Notes: a model not told the origin generated them from the sequence alone. 64,000 bases of DNA from Enoplosus armatus (GCF_043641665.1 NC_092190.1:23825048-23889047), one strand, 5' to 3'. Shown: positions 23,073 to 35,552, counted from the stretch's first letter. Translations and numbers: made by a program.

Positions 23073-24517
23073 GCTTGCCAACCCGCGTTTTAACTCATTA
23101 TCGGCCCCGAGGAGACCAAACTGGAGGCAAAAGACGAAGGACCCTCATAGGACATCTTATTTCATTTGTGAGTCAGACATAGTCACTTGGAGCGTGTTAG
23201 CATACTGGCATTTAGCGCAAAGACTCTCGGCCTTGTTACTCCGTATTACGGAATACTTTCGTTGCTTCTTTTTCTGCTTTTATGTCGCACATGACTGTGT
23301 ATCTGTCGTTTAAATAAGAGCGCGATAAATAAAGTGTAGACGGTCAAATCTTCACGATGCGGAACATGGGCATCGTAATACCTTTAAGGCTACACAGAAA
23401 TATCCTTATTGGAACTCCCAAAATCGGTCAAGCAGTGATACACGGCTGCGTATATTTTATATATTTTACTGTGAAGTGTTTTACTAGGTCACGGCTGACT
23501 GTGACAGGTAGTAAGGAGGACGACACAAGAGCACTTAACCGGGAAGACACTGGAAATAGCCCAGATACCTGTGGAGATTCAGCGAGTTAATATGTTCCAA
23601 ATCTGTGGAGATGTACTTTCTATGAATAGCCCCCCCCCCCCCCCAACATGTATACACATGGAGCTGCAGCAGGACTAATTAATTAACCGAATGCACATAG
23701 TGGGGTAGGGGGAACGGATGATCACTGGCTTCAATTGAGGTTAATGAAGAGTAACTCAGTAACCCGTCCAATCATTATGGCAGTCCGGTGCCATTTGAGA
23801 GCTGCAGCCTGTTAGACGCCTTCTGACGGACGGGCCCATTAAAACACTTAGGGGGGGCTGTGGAGTGACCTGTTCGAACACGGAGGAAGAGGGGTGACTG
23901 CTGCCAACTGTGAGGAAAAGAAGAATACTACAGTTCGCAAGGTGTGTGAGTGTGTGTGAGTGAGAGCAAAGATAAATCAGCAGAGCCTGTAAAACCTTTT
24001 AAAAGGTGTCATTTTCTTGACTGACATTATTGGGAGGGGGGGGGGGCTAACTTTGCCGTTCTGCTGCAAAAAGGTTGATTCATTTTCTGGCTGATAAAAA
24101 AGGAGGATAAAAGATGTACATTGGTGGTAACGTTTTAACATGTACATGTATATATATATATATTTTCTATCCATTGAATAAAGCTGTAATCCATCAAAGC
24201 TCCATTCCGACCTGTTTTCTTCACCACACACACAGAGAACAAGTGTCTTCACACCCCTGAAGGTTTTGGACAAGCTTCAAGTTGTTTAAGAGGCTAAACA
24301 GAGGGAGGGAATGCAGGAACAAACCCCCCCCTTCCTCCGAGACTAAACACCAGCAACCACCGAGTGGGATCGAGACAAACCAAGCCCTGCTGTCTGACTT
24401 AGTCCCCCCCCAAATCACACAAACACCACGCACGCCCTGCGTACTCGCACACACTTGGACTTTAATCTCCCGGGACGTTAGCTCGGCCTCCGCGGGAGCG
24501 GCCCCGCCCAGCTCTTT
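23073..24517. other. No supported gene
   Basis: Includes C15 (23630-23644), G11 near 24037 and (TA)n at 24149-24163. The rest is mixed sequence without recognisable features. Confidence 0.5.
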
Positions 24518-24586
24518 TATATATATATGTACATATATATATATATACATATATACTACTATAAATAAATATATATATATATATGT
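24518..24586. repeat. AT-rich compound microsatellite
   Basis: Imperfect (TA)n with TGTACATA inserts forms palindromic stretches such as TATATATATGTACATATATA that can extrude as cruciforms. Confidence 0.93.
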
Positions 24587-24653
24587 ATTTGTTCAACCTC
24601 GGCTGCAGAGCAGAGGAATGCCAACTGCAAGCAGGTGGGAAGTGACTGTGTAC

Positions 24654-24677
24654 GTGTGTGTGTGTGTGTGTGTGTGT
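24654..24677. repeat. (GT)12 microsatellite
   Basis: Perfect GT repeat. Confidence 0.95.
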
Positions 24678-25079
24678 CTGTCACCAGAAAGGGGGGAGCA
24701 AACATGTCACTGTGCCTGGGGCCCCACCCCCGTGATTTACCCTTAAGGAGCTGGAAACTTTACTGACTGCAAAGCCGCAGCAACACATGTGTGTATCACC
24801 TTGTAAAAAAAGTGTGTGTTTATGGTGTTTTTCGGTGCCTGCGAGGGCTTCTGGAAGCTCGGGAGCACACAGCTGTGATGCTGAATCTGGGGGGGGGGGC
24901 GGGCATGACTCAGAGTGTTTACTGTTGTCAGACTGACGGAGTCGGGACCCAGCGGAGACCCTTTCGGAGAGGTCGAGGGATTGGACGAGCTGTAACATCC
25001 GCCATTCCACTGCTCACAAAAAGAACAGAACGTGACACTAAGTCTCGGTTTAAGAATCTTAACATACCGACGAACCCAC
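24678..25079. other. No supported gene
   Basis: Mixed sequence with a G10 run at about 24890-24899. Open frames on the minus strand here lack motifs. Confidence 0.5.
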
Positions 25080-25210
25080 CTCCCGTTACGTAACTCTGCT
25101 CCCTGCGCCGGGATCCCAGCGTTTTGGTCAGCGCTCAGCTCAACGTATGCAAATGAAAGCCGGGCGGCGCGACGGAAGGCTAATTTCATTATGCAGCTTT
25201 AAGTAGATTA
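25080..25210. promoter_or_regulatory. Candidate conserved non-coding element with POU octamer
   Basis: Contains a perfect octamer ATGCAAAT at 25147-25154, then GGCTAATTTCATTATGCAGC (homeodomain TAATT plus POU-like ATTATGCA) and CGTTACGTAAC, in CpG-containing low-repeat sequence. An octamer next to a TAAT/ATGCA core within 40 bp suggests a POU/homeodomain enhancer. Inferred from motifs. Confidence 0.33.
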
Positions 25211-26058
25211 GTGGCAACACTAATATCACAACTGGTGAAACGGCGAGTGAGTCAACAGCCACAAGGGGACAAAAGTCCGGCTATCTTGGCCGATTTTGAC
25301 CATCACTTTTTGAATATGTCTCTTCCAAATCCCGCAACTTCGTGGATTACTGCAACACTGAACCACCAGAGTGCCCCGTTGAAAAACTATTTGAAATTAA
25401 CATGCAGTTTTCCACCTTTTGTTTTGTTACATAAACGCTGTCTGACAGCGTCATACGTGTTTAGAATCAGCTTCTTCCAGGTTTGGCTTGCTAGATTGCA
25501 TTTTCCTTTCATGGCTGCGCCTTATTCCAATATTCTGGATGACATATTCTCTCTAGAAACGTTGGGACACCGCTGGAATTTGAGATCAAGCTCCGTGGGG
25601 TTAGAACAATGTCTTGGCTGCGAGTCTGTATTGCAGGTTGTGGCCGGTGGAGGCGTCGAGAAGAAACCCTGAGGAATCTAAGCTACAACAGTCAACCACA
25701 GCGACTTCAGGCATTAACAAGCACAGCGTTTTCACTTATGATAAGTTGGCGTTGACGAATGTTGATTGGAGACGTGTTTGTCTGCTCAGAAAGCTGGCAG
25801 CCGCTCAAGACTAAATTAACTTTGAACGGGTGTCAGCTTCCATGAAGACTAGCATCGTCACAGATTGAATCCTCGCTTCCTGGTCTGTGTGGTTTGAGAG
25901 GAACCTGCTAATTCAAATCAAACAGGTCAAAAAGTTGCTCATTCTGGGCTGGTCTTGATCCTGGTTTTGGCCTTGGGTGTAAAGAAGGCCGAAGAAGAAG
26001 GACTGAGGACAATGCTTAAGGCCCCTGAGGAGGATAATAAGGTAGTTTCAGTGCAAAT

Positions 26059-26059
<1 letters not shown>
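25211..26059. other. No supported gene; chance open frame
   Basis: A 153-codon open frame (25211-25672, +) without an ATG start, recognisable domain or splice context. The predicted peptide is Ser/Leu-rich with no repeat or motif. I treat it as chance. Confidence 0.45.

Positions 26060-26093
<34 letters not shown>
26060..26093. repeat. (AC)17 microsatellite
   Basis: Perfect AC repeat. Confidence 0.97.
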
Positions 26094-26094
<1 letters not shown>

Positions 26095-26233
26095 CAGCCA
26101 CTGATCCATTCACACAATGTATTACAGCTTTTATCATAACAAAGACTCGGAGTACGTTTATTCAAGATTTTAGATATTTGCAGAAGTCAATGCAAGACTG
26201 CTCGCACATTATCTCAGTGTCATTTAAATGCTG

Positions 26234-26257
26234 CCCCCCCCCCCCCCCCCCCCCCCC
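26234..26257. repeat. Poly-C tract (C24)
   Basis: 24 consecutive C residues. Confidence 0.97.
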
Positions 26258-26979
26258 ATACGCAGCAGCACAACAGCTTCATTGTTCCCTCTTCATAACC
26301 GAGATTAAAGAACGGTTTAAGTGGCTCCAGAATCGCGGGGGGGGGCATCTTTGGCTAAAATCATTGTTTTGGTGTAATTAATAGAAATTGAGGTAAGCAT
26401 TTTCAATAGAGGAGTGAAGGACAGATAACAGAGAATGGGACACAAGATTGCTCCCCCCCCCCTTTTCACAGTCTTACAGGCGCACACAAGCTTCACACAT
26501 GGAGGACGGGGATATGGATGCGGGCTAACGCAGCTGTGCAGATAACATTCAGCGACGCTGGAGGGGAAAAGAGAGGAGCTGTCAGGCAGCGGAGGTGGAG
26601 CCGACCAGCCAGCCGGAGACAGAGAGCGGATTTTGACTCCACGCTTATGACCACCTGAAGAAAATGAAAGACAAAAAAAATAAATAAAAAAGAGGGGAAA
26701 AAAAGCTTTACATCTTTTATGTGTGGAGGGGATTTGGAAGGGGGGGGCTGTAGCATTGACTGGCGGTCGCCATGGATGAGTACGGAGGGGGAACGACTCA
26801 TGAACTCACCTGTGGAGGAGCGGCGCAGGAGTTGAAGCCCTTATCGTTTGTTAGATTAATGACGGCGTGTCGAAGAATTGTGTTATTTTGAGCCAGGGGA
26901 CTTTCCACACGGCATGCAAACAGACAGGAAAGAATGCACTCACGTCAGCACACGCCTCGGCGCTCAAAGACCCGTTTTG
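26258..26979. other. No supported gene
   Basis: Short G8 and C10 runs and an A-rich patch (about 26670-26704). No gene recognised. Confidence 0.5.
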
Positions 26980-27130
26980 ACTGCAAGTGTAAAATGATTG
27001 CTCCTCAGTTTGAACCAATTATGGTGTGCATGATTGAAGCCATAAGAATCCCGGCGCTAACCTCAGGGGCATTTTGTTTTTTTTCTTTTCTCATGACTTC
27101 ACTGTGAGAGTGCAGCCTTCCTGTCTTTGT
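26980..27130. promoter_or_regulatory. Candidate conserved non-coding element
   Basis: TGTAAAATGATTGCTCCTCA, TTGAACCAATTATGGTGTGC, ATGATTGAAGCCATAAGAAT: low-repeat, with CCAAT/TAAT and Pbx-like TGATTG cores. Inferred only. Confidence 0.3.
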
Positions 27131-29029
27131 CTAAATTGAACTAGTAAAAACATAAAAGTAATCCGCACTTTCCCATGCAAACAGCCGGCTGCTTGGCGCA
27201 TCAAGGAGCTGCGTTACACAGCAACACTCATTTCCAAGTACATGTTGTTTTTTTCCCTTCTTTTCTTCTGACTCACAAGACGAATCTGTAAATAAACATT
27301 ATGCGCCCCGAAGAAACAAGTGCATTTTCACACCCCTACTTTATCCTCATTATATCTCATTTAACTTGCATGCAGTCTGCTGCACTGGTCGAGGCAATTA
27401 GGCTTAGTTCAACACAGGGCCAGAGAGAGAAACGTAATGCAGGGGGCTAAACGTGAAAATGATCATCTTGAGAAACAACACCTTGTGCAATGCGTTTCCT
27501 TGGACCCCAGCAATGCTGATAATGGCTCATAAAAGAGGAACACAGTGGAAAAAAATACAGCAAACACAATGAAAGGTTTTCTGCAGGAAACAGTCAACAG
27601 TGTCTTAATAGTTTCCGCTGTAGTGTTTCTGTTTGCAAGTGCTGACCCCCCCCCGGAGAAGGTACCAGTGAGAGATCCTGCTCTATTAGACTGGAGCTCT
27701 TATTCGCGTGTGAGCAGGAAGTAAACACTACAGGCGTGGAATGACTGGGGGACTTTTTGTTATTATTGGATGGTCGAATAGCTTCGGAAACCCCCCACCC
27801 CCCCTTGACCTTTGTCGGATTAGCACATCGGAAGGTCTAATCAGATTGGGATTTCAATCAACAAGAGAAAAGGAATACATGGGGGGGGGCCATCTTGGAA
27901 CATGTTCTCTTCACGCAGTCATGGGTTACACAGCAGTATCCATCTTAAGTTTGCTAACGTTAGCTAACATTAGCCACCATGGAAGGCATTTCAGACAGCG
28001 AGCGGTTGCTGCTCCCCACCCTAGTCATCACGCAGCTAAATAGGGCGGGTCGCAAGATAAAAAAGAGTTTTGACTAGTATCGTGAAGATTGTTTATTGTC
28101 CCAGAGCAGATAATCTTTCCATCTAAGACTTTGAAGCTCTTGCTTCTGTTCTCTGTTGGCGAGGAGATGTATGGCTCAGGGAACTAAAGTCAGTGAAGTT
28201 TCTGTGGTTGCCATGGTCACAGAGCGAGCCGCCGCAGCAGGTTGGAAAAGGTCCTGACCTTCATGAAACCACCAAACATTACAGGAGACAGTCCATGTAG
28301 GGTCCTCTCAGGCTACATGTGTTTAGACATGTCCATTTCTAAGTAATAAATGACACATGAAGATACAGTTATAACTTCTGAACTGTAGGTTTGACATGGC
28401 CAAGGGAGAAAGACAATGCATGTCAGACCGACGGTACTGCTTAGACTTAGTGGTGAACTGTGCAGCGGAACGACAGGGTGGGTGGATGCATGTGAGTTTG
28501 CATATGTCAAACGAAGACTTATATCCGGGAACAAGATACCGCCATCTGGAACAAACAAACAAAAATATCACAGCTGTTGTAACTGCCACCAAAATAAAAC
28601 ATCTGGACACTTTTCAGTTTGCCAAATGAGTACATCTCTCCACCTGAACGTCCGTCAACCACTGGGAATAAAAAACATTTCGAAGCGTCCCTGTGCCTGA
28701 CAAGACACCTGACGTCATCGCAGTCCTGCTGCTGCGGTTAACTCCACCCCTCTGGTATGTCAAACAGCTTCGAAACAAACACTCAGAATCACTTGCAGCT
28801 ACTGTTTCTCCCAGCTCTAAGTCTGCGTGAGTGCCTGCGTGTGTGCACATGTCCACATGCCGAATTTAAACATCCTCAGCTGTGAATCCATGAGGGTAGG
28901 ATAGGTTACAGATAATAGCCCACATCTAGCAAGAAAAACACCACGTAACTAACAAAAATCCGACTACGCGTTGCCAAGACCACTTCAGTACGGTTCCAAT
29001 TTCCCTCTTAAAAGGTTTCTCAGCTATTC
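27131..29029. other. About 1.9 kb without supported genes
   Basis: A small block at 27350-27430 (CTCATTTAACTTGCATGCAG, GAGGCAATTAGGCTTAG) is enhancer-like but short. Homopolymers C8 (27647) and G9 (27880) are present. Otherwise nothing is recognisable. Confidence 0.5.
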
Positions 29030-29245
29030 AGGTGCCAGAGAAATTAGGAGGACATTCCGTGGCAGTGCGATGTGCGCGGTGATTAAGGAGAGGGGGGGTT
29101 CTGGTGTGCATGTATTCTCATTTCCGCAGCTTTGAATTTGATTTGTTGCATTTCGTCTCCTCTCTGTCATTTCTCCTGCCAGGATCCAGACTAATAAAGC
29201 AGGCTTCAATACCTTTATTAACCGGGAACATTTCAACTCTTGCCA
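29030..29245. promoter_or_regulatory. Candidate conserved non-coding element (strong texture)
   Basis: Contains AGCTATTCAGGTGCCAGAGA, GCGGTGATTAAGGAG, GTATTCTCATTTCCGCAGC, TTTGAATTTGATTTGTTGCA, CAGACTAATAAAGCAGGC and AATACCTTTATTAACCGGG over about 215 bp with no simple repeats apart from one G7. Repeated TAAT/ATTA cores with an E-box-like CAGGTG resemble vertebrate developmental enhancers. Inferred. Confidence 0.38.
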
Positions 29246-29735
29246 CTCGACAGGTTTGATTTGCTGCAGGCCTTCGGGGCAACACTGGTGTGTCTCACCT
29301 TTGTACTTCGAGAGCAAGCGTCTGCTGTCTGGAAGCCGCAGGGCCGGGAGACGATCCAGGGCTGCTGCGCTAACTACAGACGGACATGCAGGCCAGCTTT
29401 AGTCCCAGTGCCCACGCGTAAACAATGAAGCCGGGCCCCTTTTCCATCTCTCCGTCCCCTCCTTTTCACCTCCATGCCCCTCTCCCGAACTGTCCTCTGG
29501 CAGACTGGCCAGGCCGGGGAAGGAGAAGAGAGGAAACGAAGGGAGAGTAGAAATGAAGGCCAAGCCTCACCTGGAGCCAGGAACCTAACTTGAAGCGTTT
29601 TTACACCACATGAAATGTGGAGGGGGAAGTGGGCAACTTAAAAAAGGCATTTCCTGCAACTGTGACCAATTTTTAGAACTTCAAAGGTGAGGAAGCGATG
29701 TAGAGAGGGCATAGATTGGGGGAGGGGGTTGTTTG

Positions 29736-30314
29736 CAGTGGTGGAAAATAGTAGTAGCAAGTACATTCACTCAAGAATTGGTAAGTACAAATTGGAGGTA
29801 CTGTACCTGAGTATTTCCACTTTATGCTACTTTAAACTGTATTTTTATTTATCTGACAGGTACTTTTCAGATTCAGATTTTACAACAGAGAAGAGAAGCT
29901 TATAGAACACAAGGCATTGTTACAGGTTAAACCTGTTTGGCTTTGTCACCCCCCATTTTTCAGACGTCCATGAGTTGTCAGCAGTTCCCCCAGAGAGACA
30001 TCTCCCTTCTCCACTTTCCACTGGTTTCATTTGAATAATTGTTCCAGGCCCAAAGAGGTCAAGCGATCCGATATTTCACAAAGACGTTGGAGGAAAGTCC
30101 AAAAAAAGGAAAACAGATTTGTGTAGCAGTTTCTTCTTCTTTTTTCTCCCATTAATCATCTCACGACCGCTCCGATTTATGTTGTGACCTCATAGAGGGG
30201 CCCGACCCCTAGGTTGGGAATCACTGAACCAAACTATCTAATTGGATATAAAGCAGTTAATAATAATAATGATAGCAACTTGATTTAAGGATCTGAGTAC
30301 TTCTTCCACCACTG
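29736..30314. mobile_element. TIR DNA transposon relic (CAGTGGTGGAA ends)
   Basis: Begins CAGTGGTGGAAAATAGTAGT and ends GGATCTGAGTACTTCTTCCA plus CCACTG. The terminal 10-11 bp are inverted repeats (CAGTGGTGGAA / TTCTTCCACCACTG). Internal phrases (AAGTACATTCACTCAAGAAT, GAGTATTTCCACTTTATGCT) match a teleost repeat I recall, which starts CAGTGGTGGAAAGTAACTAAG and is usually assigned to a non-autonomous hAT-type element. There is no coding capacity. The middle (about 29920-30230) seems diverged or replaced. No clear 8-bp target duplication is seen, so the superfamily is uncertain. Confidence 0.72.
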
Positions 30315-30429
30315 GCAGTTTGGGAGTTGGGCGCAGGGGAGGAGGAGGAGGTGGGAGGAGGTGGGATGAGTTGGGGGGGGTGTTGTTCTGGCTCATACCA
30401 TCCCAGAGAGATGGGTTAGGCTCCTGCCA

Positions 30430-30560
30430 GAGGGGAGAGCAATCATGCATTTCTGATTTTTAATTAATGGAAATGATTGCCGAGCTCTCTGCTCCGTCTG
30501 TCTCTTTATCAATCAATCACGATAAGCCTTTCACTTGGCTTTGTGTGAGTCACTGCGTCC
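30430..30560. promoter_or_regulatory. Candidate conserved non-coding element with Pbx/Hox sites
   Basis: GATTTTTAATTAATGGAAAT, then overlapping ATCAATCAATCA at 30508-30519 (two Pbx/Hox-type TGATTGAT sites on the minus strand) and TCACGATAAG. Dense homeodomain and GATA-like motifs and no simple repeat. Inferred. Confidence 0.36.
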
Positions 30561-30595
30561 CTCCACAGGAAGAAAAAAAAAACATTTTAAGAGAA

Positions 30596-30740
30596 TGCGG
30601 CGGAGAGATAGAGCACGTCACTGAACAGGTTCTGGCGACGCAGGAGCAGCAGCGTTTAGTCCTCATCCTCCATACGAAGCAGGGAATTAACATTATCAGA
30701 TTAATTAAGCTTCCACGCCGTGGTTCGGAGAGAATAGTGT
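30596..30740. promoter_or_regulatory. Candidate conserved non-coding element
   Basis: Continues from the previous block after a poly-A: GGAATTAACATTATCAGATT and AATTAAGCTTCC include a TTAATTAA palindrome at 30701-30708, with CACGTCACTGAACAGG upstream. Probably one regulatory unit with 30430-30560. Inferred. Confidence 0.33.
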
Positions 30741-30750
30741 TGGAGATAAA

Positions 30751-30772
30751 AGTGTGTGTGTGTGTGTGTGTG
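30751..30772. repeat. (GT)n microsatellite
   Basis: About 11 GT units. Confidence 0.95.
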
Positions 30773-30869
30773 TTGGAAGACTGCGTGTTGTGACAAAACA
30801 ACAAAAAAAAGAAAAGAAAAGAAAATCCGCAGTATGTTTGAGAACATGCACATACAGTATAGCCCCGGG

Positions 30870-31130
30870 AGTGTTCTCTCTCCCTGTGATTTCATTTGAG
30901 AAAAGCCAGCGATATTATTCCTGGCTGTGTCTATATTGGGGAAAAACGCTCGGGGCATGTCATTAGTTACGGGCACGGCACACCACAAAAATCAACCTAA
31001 CTTCCCTCTAAGTTTCCATGGCAATCGTCATGCCAAACGAAACCCCTCCTGTCCCCTTTAACGCACACGTTTAATCAATTGAGATGGCAGCCAGCTCCAA
31101 GTTGTGATCTTCTTTTTAACTTGTCATGGA
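30870..31130. promoter_or_regulatory. Candidate conserved non-coding element
   Basis: Low-repeat sequence including CAGCGATATTATTCCTGGC, CATGTCATTAGTTACGGGC, CACGTTTAATCAATTGAGAT. Inferred from texture; weaker than the neighbouring blocks. Confidence 0.25.
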
Positions 31131-34100
31131 GCCTTTTGGAGCCTCACTTTGATGACAACAACACATCACCCACCTCTTAGCGAGGGCTGACCTTTGGACC
31201 TCTGCATTAAAGCATGGCCCGGGGGGGGTCAACACCTTGACCTTGGGTTAGGAATGAATGAGGTGTGACGACGAGGAAAAGCAGGAGGGCAGGAAGGAGG
31301 CGCGACAGGGTTTTGCATTAGTTCATTCTTTACTCTGGAAGTAGTAGTTTGACAAAACAACGGCGACTCAAGTTCAACTTGCTTTTTCCAGAGCTTTCAA
31401 TCATTCGTCGTGCCGTTCAGGTGCAAGCTCAGTAGCGTGTTATGATTGAAAGCGTCGTGCTTTTAGGACCTCTCATCCACGACGGCTCAAAGCTCAATGG
31501 CGCCTTTGAGCTCTGTGGTGCATGAAGTCTCACGCTGTAGCTCTGTTTACCTTCTCTGTTGATTATGACGACATGCTCATCAAGTTCATTGCTGAGGCAG
31601 CAACAAGAAATGATTACAAAGAGAAATAAAGACGATCGGCCGAACTCTTTACAAATCAACTTGCTGGTTTAACTTCGGTCAACTCTACTTACTGCACTTC
31701 CTCTTCCCTTCCTTTAGAAGGTCCACCTTCTGCTGTGGGCTGCATATTGCTTTTACCTGCCGAGAAGCTTCTGTTGACGGTGTTTGGTATCAATTTACTT
31801 CACACTACTTTTACTACGATTTAATTGGCTAAAAAGTGAACTTCTTTCCTACTTGTTTGTCACAGTGTGAAGCACTTTGATTGCTTTTGTATGAGATCTG
31901 CAAATTAACTCGAACTTACTGAAGCAACAAGAACGTGAAAGTGTGAAATGCCAAATGTTTTATACCTTTTAACAGAGAGCCGACAGCGGAGCGATGACAG
32001 GAAATGAGGGGGAGCGATGGGGACACGCCCACGGCTGGCCTTTAACCCCTTGGCTACGACATATTTGAGGTAGTTTAGGAACTAACACCATTACTGTGCA
32101 TCATTGTCTGCAAAAATATTGGCCATTATTGGATCTTTTTAAATCTTAAATTCAGGTCTATGTGTCTGCCAAAACAAAATCCGGCATCTGTCAGGCTATA
32201 ATTGTATGATTTTGAATATGTGCAGAATGCTTATTCTATGTCATGAACGAGAGCAGCGCTGCATTTTACATGTGGATGACATCACACTTTAATTCTAAGC
32301 AGCTGCCTTTGAGGAACTTAACACTTCATATGGACTGAGTTGTCCCTGATTATAGAAGCAACCCTTTTTTTGTGCTCACATTAGGTATAACAGCTGGTTG
32401 ATACTTCTGGAAATGCAAAATGACGGTTTAGTTTTTCCCTTTCTGTCCACATTCTCTCTCAGATCCCTCACACACACACTCACATGTTTTCATGCTCAGG
32501 ATTTTAAGACCACTGGGACTGCATGTCGCTTGCCTAGCAGACACAGGCGGAGTGATTACTGTACGGTTATAAATGCCTCATTCACAGGAGCAGCAGCTGC
32601 TTTTTCAACTCTGGTGTACGTCAACCACAGCTCCTTCTCCCATCTTCGGATGACGAGGTATGAAGCGCCGCGTGACTCTGCGCAGCTCTGAGCGATGGCT
32701 ACACGAATGCAGAGTGTCAGCGCGTCACCTGACAGGGCATTTTAATCATGCTGTGCTGTTGTCGCAGCTACTGTGTTGTAAGCATGGCCGCTAGACGGGA
32801 AGGTCTGAGTATCTGCAGCGGCCTGCACATGAGCGTGAGAACGTGCGCGGTGACAGAGTTCGGCAGGATAACGTGATCCGTCGGGATAAATGAAGTGAGC
32901 CTGGAGTGAAGATGTTGAGATCTAAAGCCGGGATGGACGTGTGGAACATGAAGGGAGTCCCGCCGGAGACGCATGTGTAAGCTGCACCGTGCAGCAGCAT
33001 ATGGACTGTAAACCATATGTGTGTGTGTGCATCTATATGCTGTGTGAAGATGACATAATATTTGGAAGGTAGGCAATGTTCCCAAACAATCGCGAGACAC
33101 CCCGGCGTTGTCGGTGTTGGCAGGGGAAGACTGCAGTCGGTGTTAATCAGGTGGTACTCCGGCGTGTCTAATCTCGGCGATGAGGGAAGCCTTCGCCAGA
33201 AATCGCATTCCATTCCGATGCAAACTTAACGAGAGCTCAACGAGACCGCTGCAGAGAACGATTAGACAGAATTAGCCCGCTGACGGACTGATGGATGGCC
33301 TGCTGGACCTGGAGATAACCACTGTTGGGGGGCCAGGATGCTGGGGGACAGTTCATAATGGGATTCATTAACCTGCTCCAGTATGCACCCCCCAAAATCA
33401 ATTTACACTGTTTCACTATTTAAACATATTTAATTCATGATGTTTAATACCTGAATTAGTTTTTGCTTAGAAATCACCATGTTCTCATTGGTGTTTTTGA
33501 CTTGTCTGTATACTGAGTCAGTTTTAAATACTGCTGTGACAGAGGGTGGCACAAGCTAAGCTAATGAGCTATGAGCTAACCGTCCGCTTCATTCTCCCTC
33601 TTCAATAACTTTCTTATTGAACAAAACGGTACAATGGTGAACACAAATCCCCTCTAGCAGAATGATAATGGGTTCAGCCAGACCTCTGGGAGCTATTATG
33701 ACTAGCCGGCTACCATTTTAGCAGTTAGCCGGCCAGCTGCAGCGGTTCCCCCTGTAGCCCTGTTGCAGTCGCCACGTCATCATGCTTCTAGAACCAAATA
33801 TTTTGCAAAGACGCGCACATTTATTTCGCTGTACCACATTGTGTTGTGACCAGGCCTGCACTCAGGCTGATCCACAGATATACTCTTTGTACTGTATACA
33901 TTAGTTTCAGGGGAAACTGTTGAATCTCAGAGACAAATCTCTATCTCAATAAATAGAACCAGGTTTCAGGATCACTCGAGGTGATCCGGATCAAACAACA
34001 ACTTTTCTGGTACAGCAGGCGGTCACAACCCTGAGTGGACGAGTTGTTTTGACGTGACGCGTCTGACGTTGTTGATCATCTTCAGGCAAACAGCCAAACC

Positions 34101-35552
34101 ATACACAACTTATATAATCATGCCCAAATTCCACTGGGAACGACATTATGAGCTTCAAGATGTATCTTCTTTTTTTTCCCCCGTGCCTGACCTAAAAAAC
34201 AGATTTTGAAAGTCCTTTAACACAGCAAATCAGTGTTCTGTGATGGGTTCTTCACAGAGAAGCTCCACTTATTTATTCCTCTTGAGTCTTGATAACACTC
34301 TTGAGATGTTTTTCGCTGCTTAAAAAAATCTTGCAAACTGCATCTTTAATTAGAAAAAACTATATATGTATTTTTAGGTTCTGATTTTATCATTTGCTTT
34401 TAATGTATTCCGCACATCAATTCTTCCAGTTAATTGAATTACCACATTTGATTTTCAGGAACTTGAAATAAGTATTGATTGCATCTCTTTTAAGTTAGTT
34501 AATCATATAAATCTGCTAATCAAAACGTTGCAAAGCTATACTGAAGCTTGTGGCTAATGGTGGTTGAATTTGATCAAAAACATGAATATAACTAATTGCT
34601 TATTTAAAGGTGCGGTTAATGTAAGCTGAAGCACTGAGTTCGAGTCACCCTGTCAAGCAATCTCTGCTACCATCGATTGTTTTAACACACACACATCGCG
34701 CGATATCATCATGCAGTTATTGAGTCCCACCACTGACGATTGTCAAGGCTTCATCTTCATGGACACGGAACTCGACGGAAACCGCTGTGAACTGATGCTA
34801 TTTGCTCGATCCAACCATCAGGGTTTACTTTGTCGTGGAGGGAGAGCATAGCATCGCCCGTGGATCGGCTTCAGCCATGTCCTCCTCTGGTCCATGGTTT
34901 CTTCCAGCAACGCTAAAGTTCTGTATCTTGAAAACGTTTCTAATTTCCACTGTCTGCAAATGTTCTCACGTGCACGGCATCCTGTACGAGCAAGGCCCGT
35001 TAACGGGGTTCTGGGCCCAGGCTCCTTGTTTGAGATACACTGAGGAGATTATTTGGGTAAAAGGGGCAGGAGACGGTTCCAGGATGTGGAAATCATGACG
35101 CTGCAGAAAGACCAGCAGCGAAATGGAGACTCCTGGCCGCTCCAAGGAAAACTTGGACTTGGACTCTAATTTGTCCCAAGCAGCATATAATAAATTGTCG
35201 CTGCCCCCGAGCGAAACGCTCCCAACAACTCTTGTTGGTTCTAGGTCTAAAAGTGAAAACGGAAAAGCTTAGTTGTCTGGCACTCTTTACTGACCGCCCC
35301 CCCACCCCTACACATTCTTTGCTAACAAGGAGAAAAGGAAAACCAGTCAAACCCCTGTTAAACAAAAGGGGGGGTTCGGTTTCCTCATCAGAAACACCAA
35401 CAAACACTGTCTCAACCCATTTACAGTGAATGAGTGTGTGTGTGCATACCTGCCTACATATATTATGTGCTTGTGTATGACTGTGCATACGACACCGTAT
35501 GTGTACATGTGCCTTCACGCCTGTGTGCGCACACCTGCGAGTGCACGTGTTA
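31131..35552. other. About 4.4 kb without supported genes
   Basis: Mixed to AT-rich sequence. Nuclear-receptor half-sites occur near 31188-31252 (TGACCTTTGGACCT; TTGACCTTGG). Small AT-rich tracts lie at 34170-34470. No transposon ends, tRNA-like folds or coding exons are recognised. Confidence 0.5.

Noticed and set aside
24518..24586. Cruciform AT tract as a replication origin
   Set aside because: Ordinary imperfect (TA)n microsatellite; no supporting structure.
25211..25672. 153-codon + strand open frame
   Set aside because: No ATG start, no motif and no splice context; the length is within chance for 64 kb on six frames.
34600..34680. tRNA-like GAGTTCGAGTCACC (B-box-like)
   Set aside because: No matching A-box or cloverleaf could be laid out upstream; not a tRNA or a clear tRNA-derived SINE.
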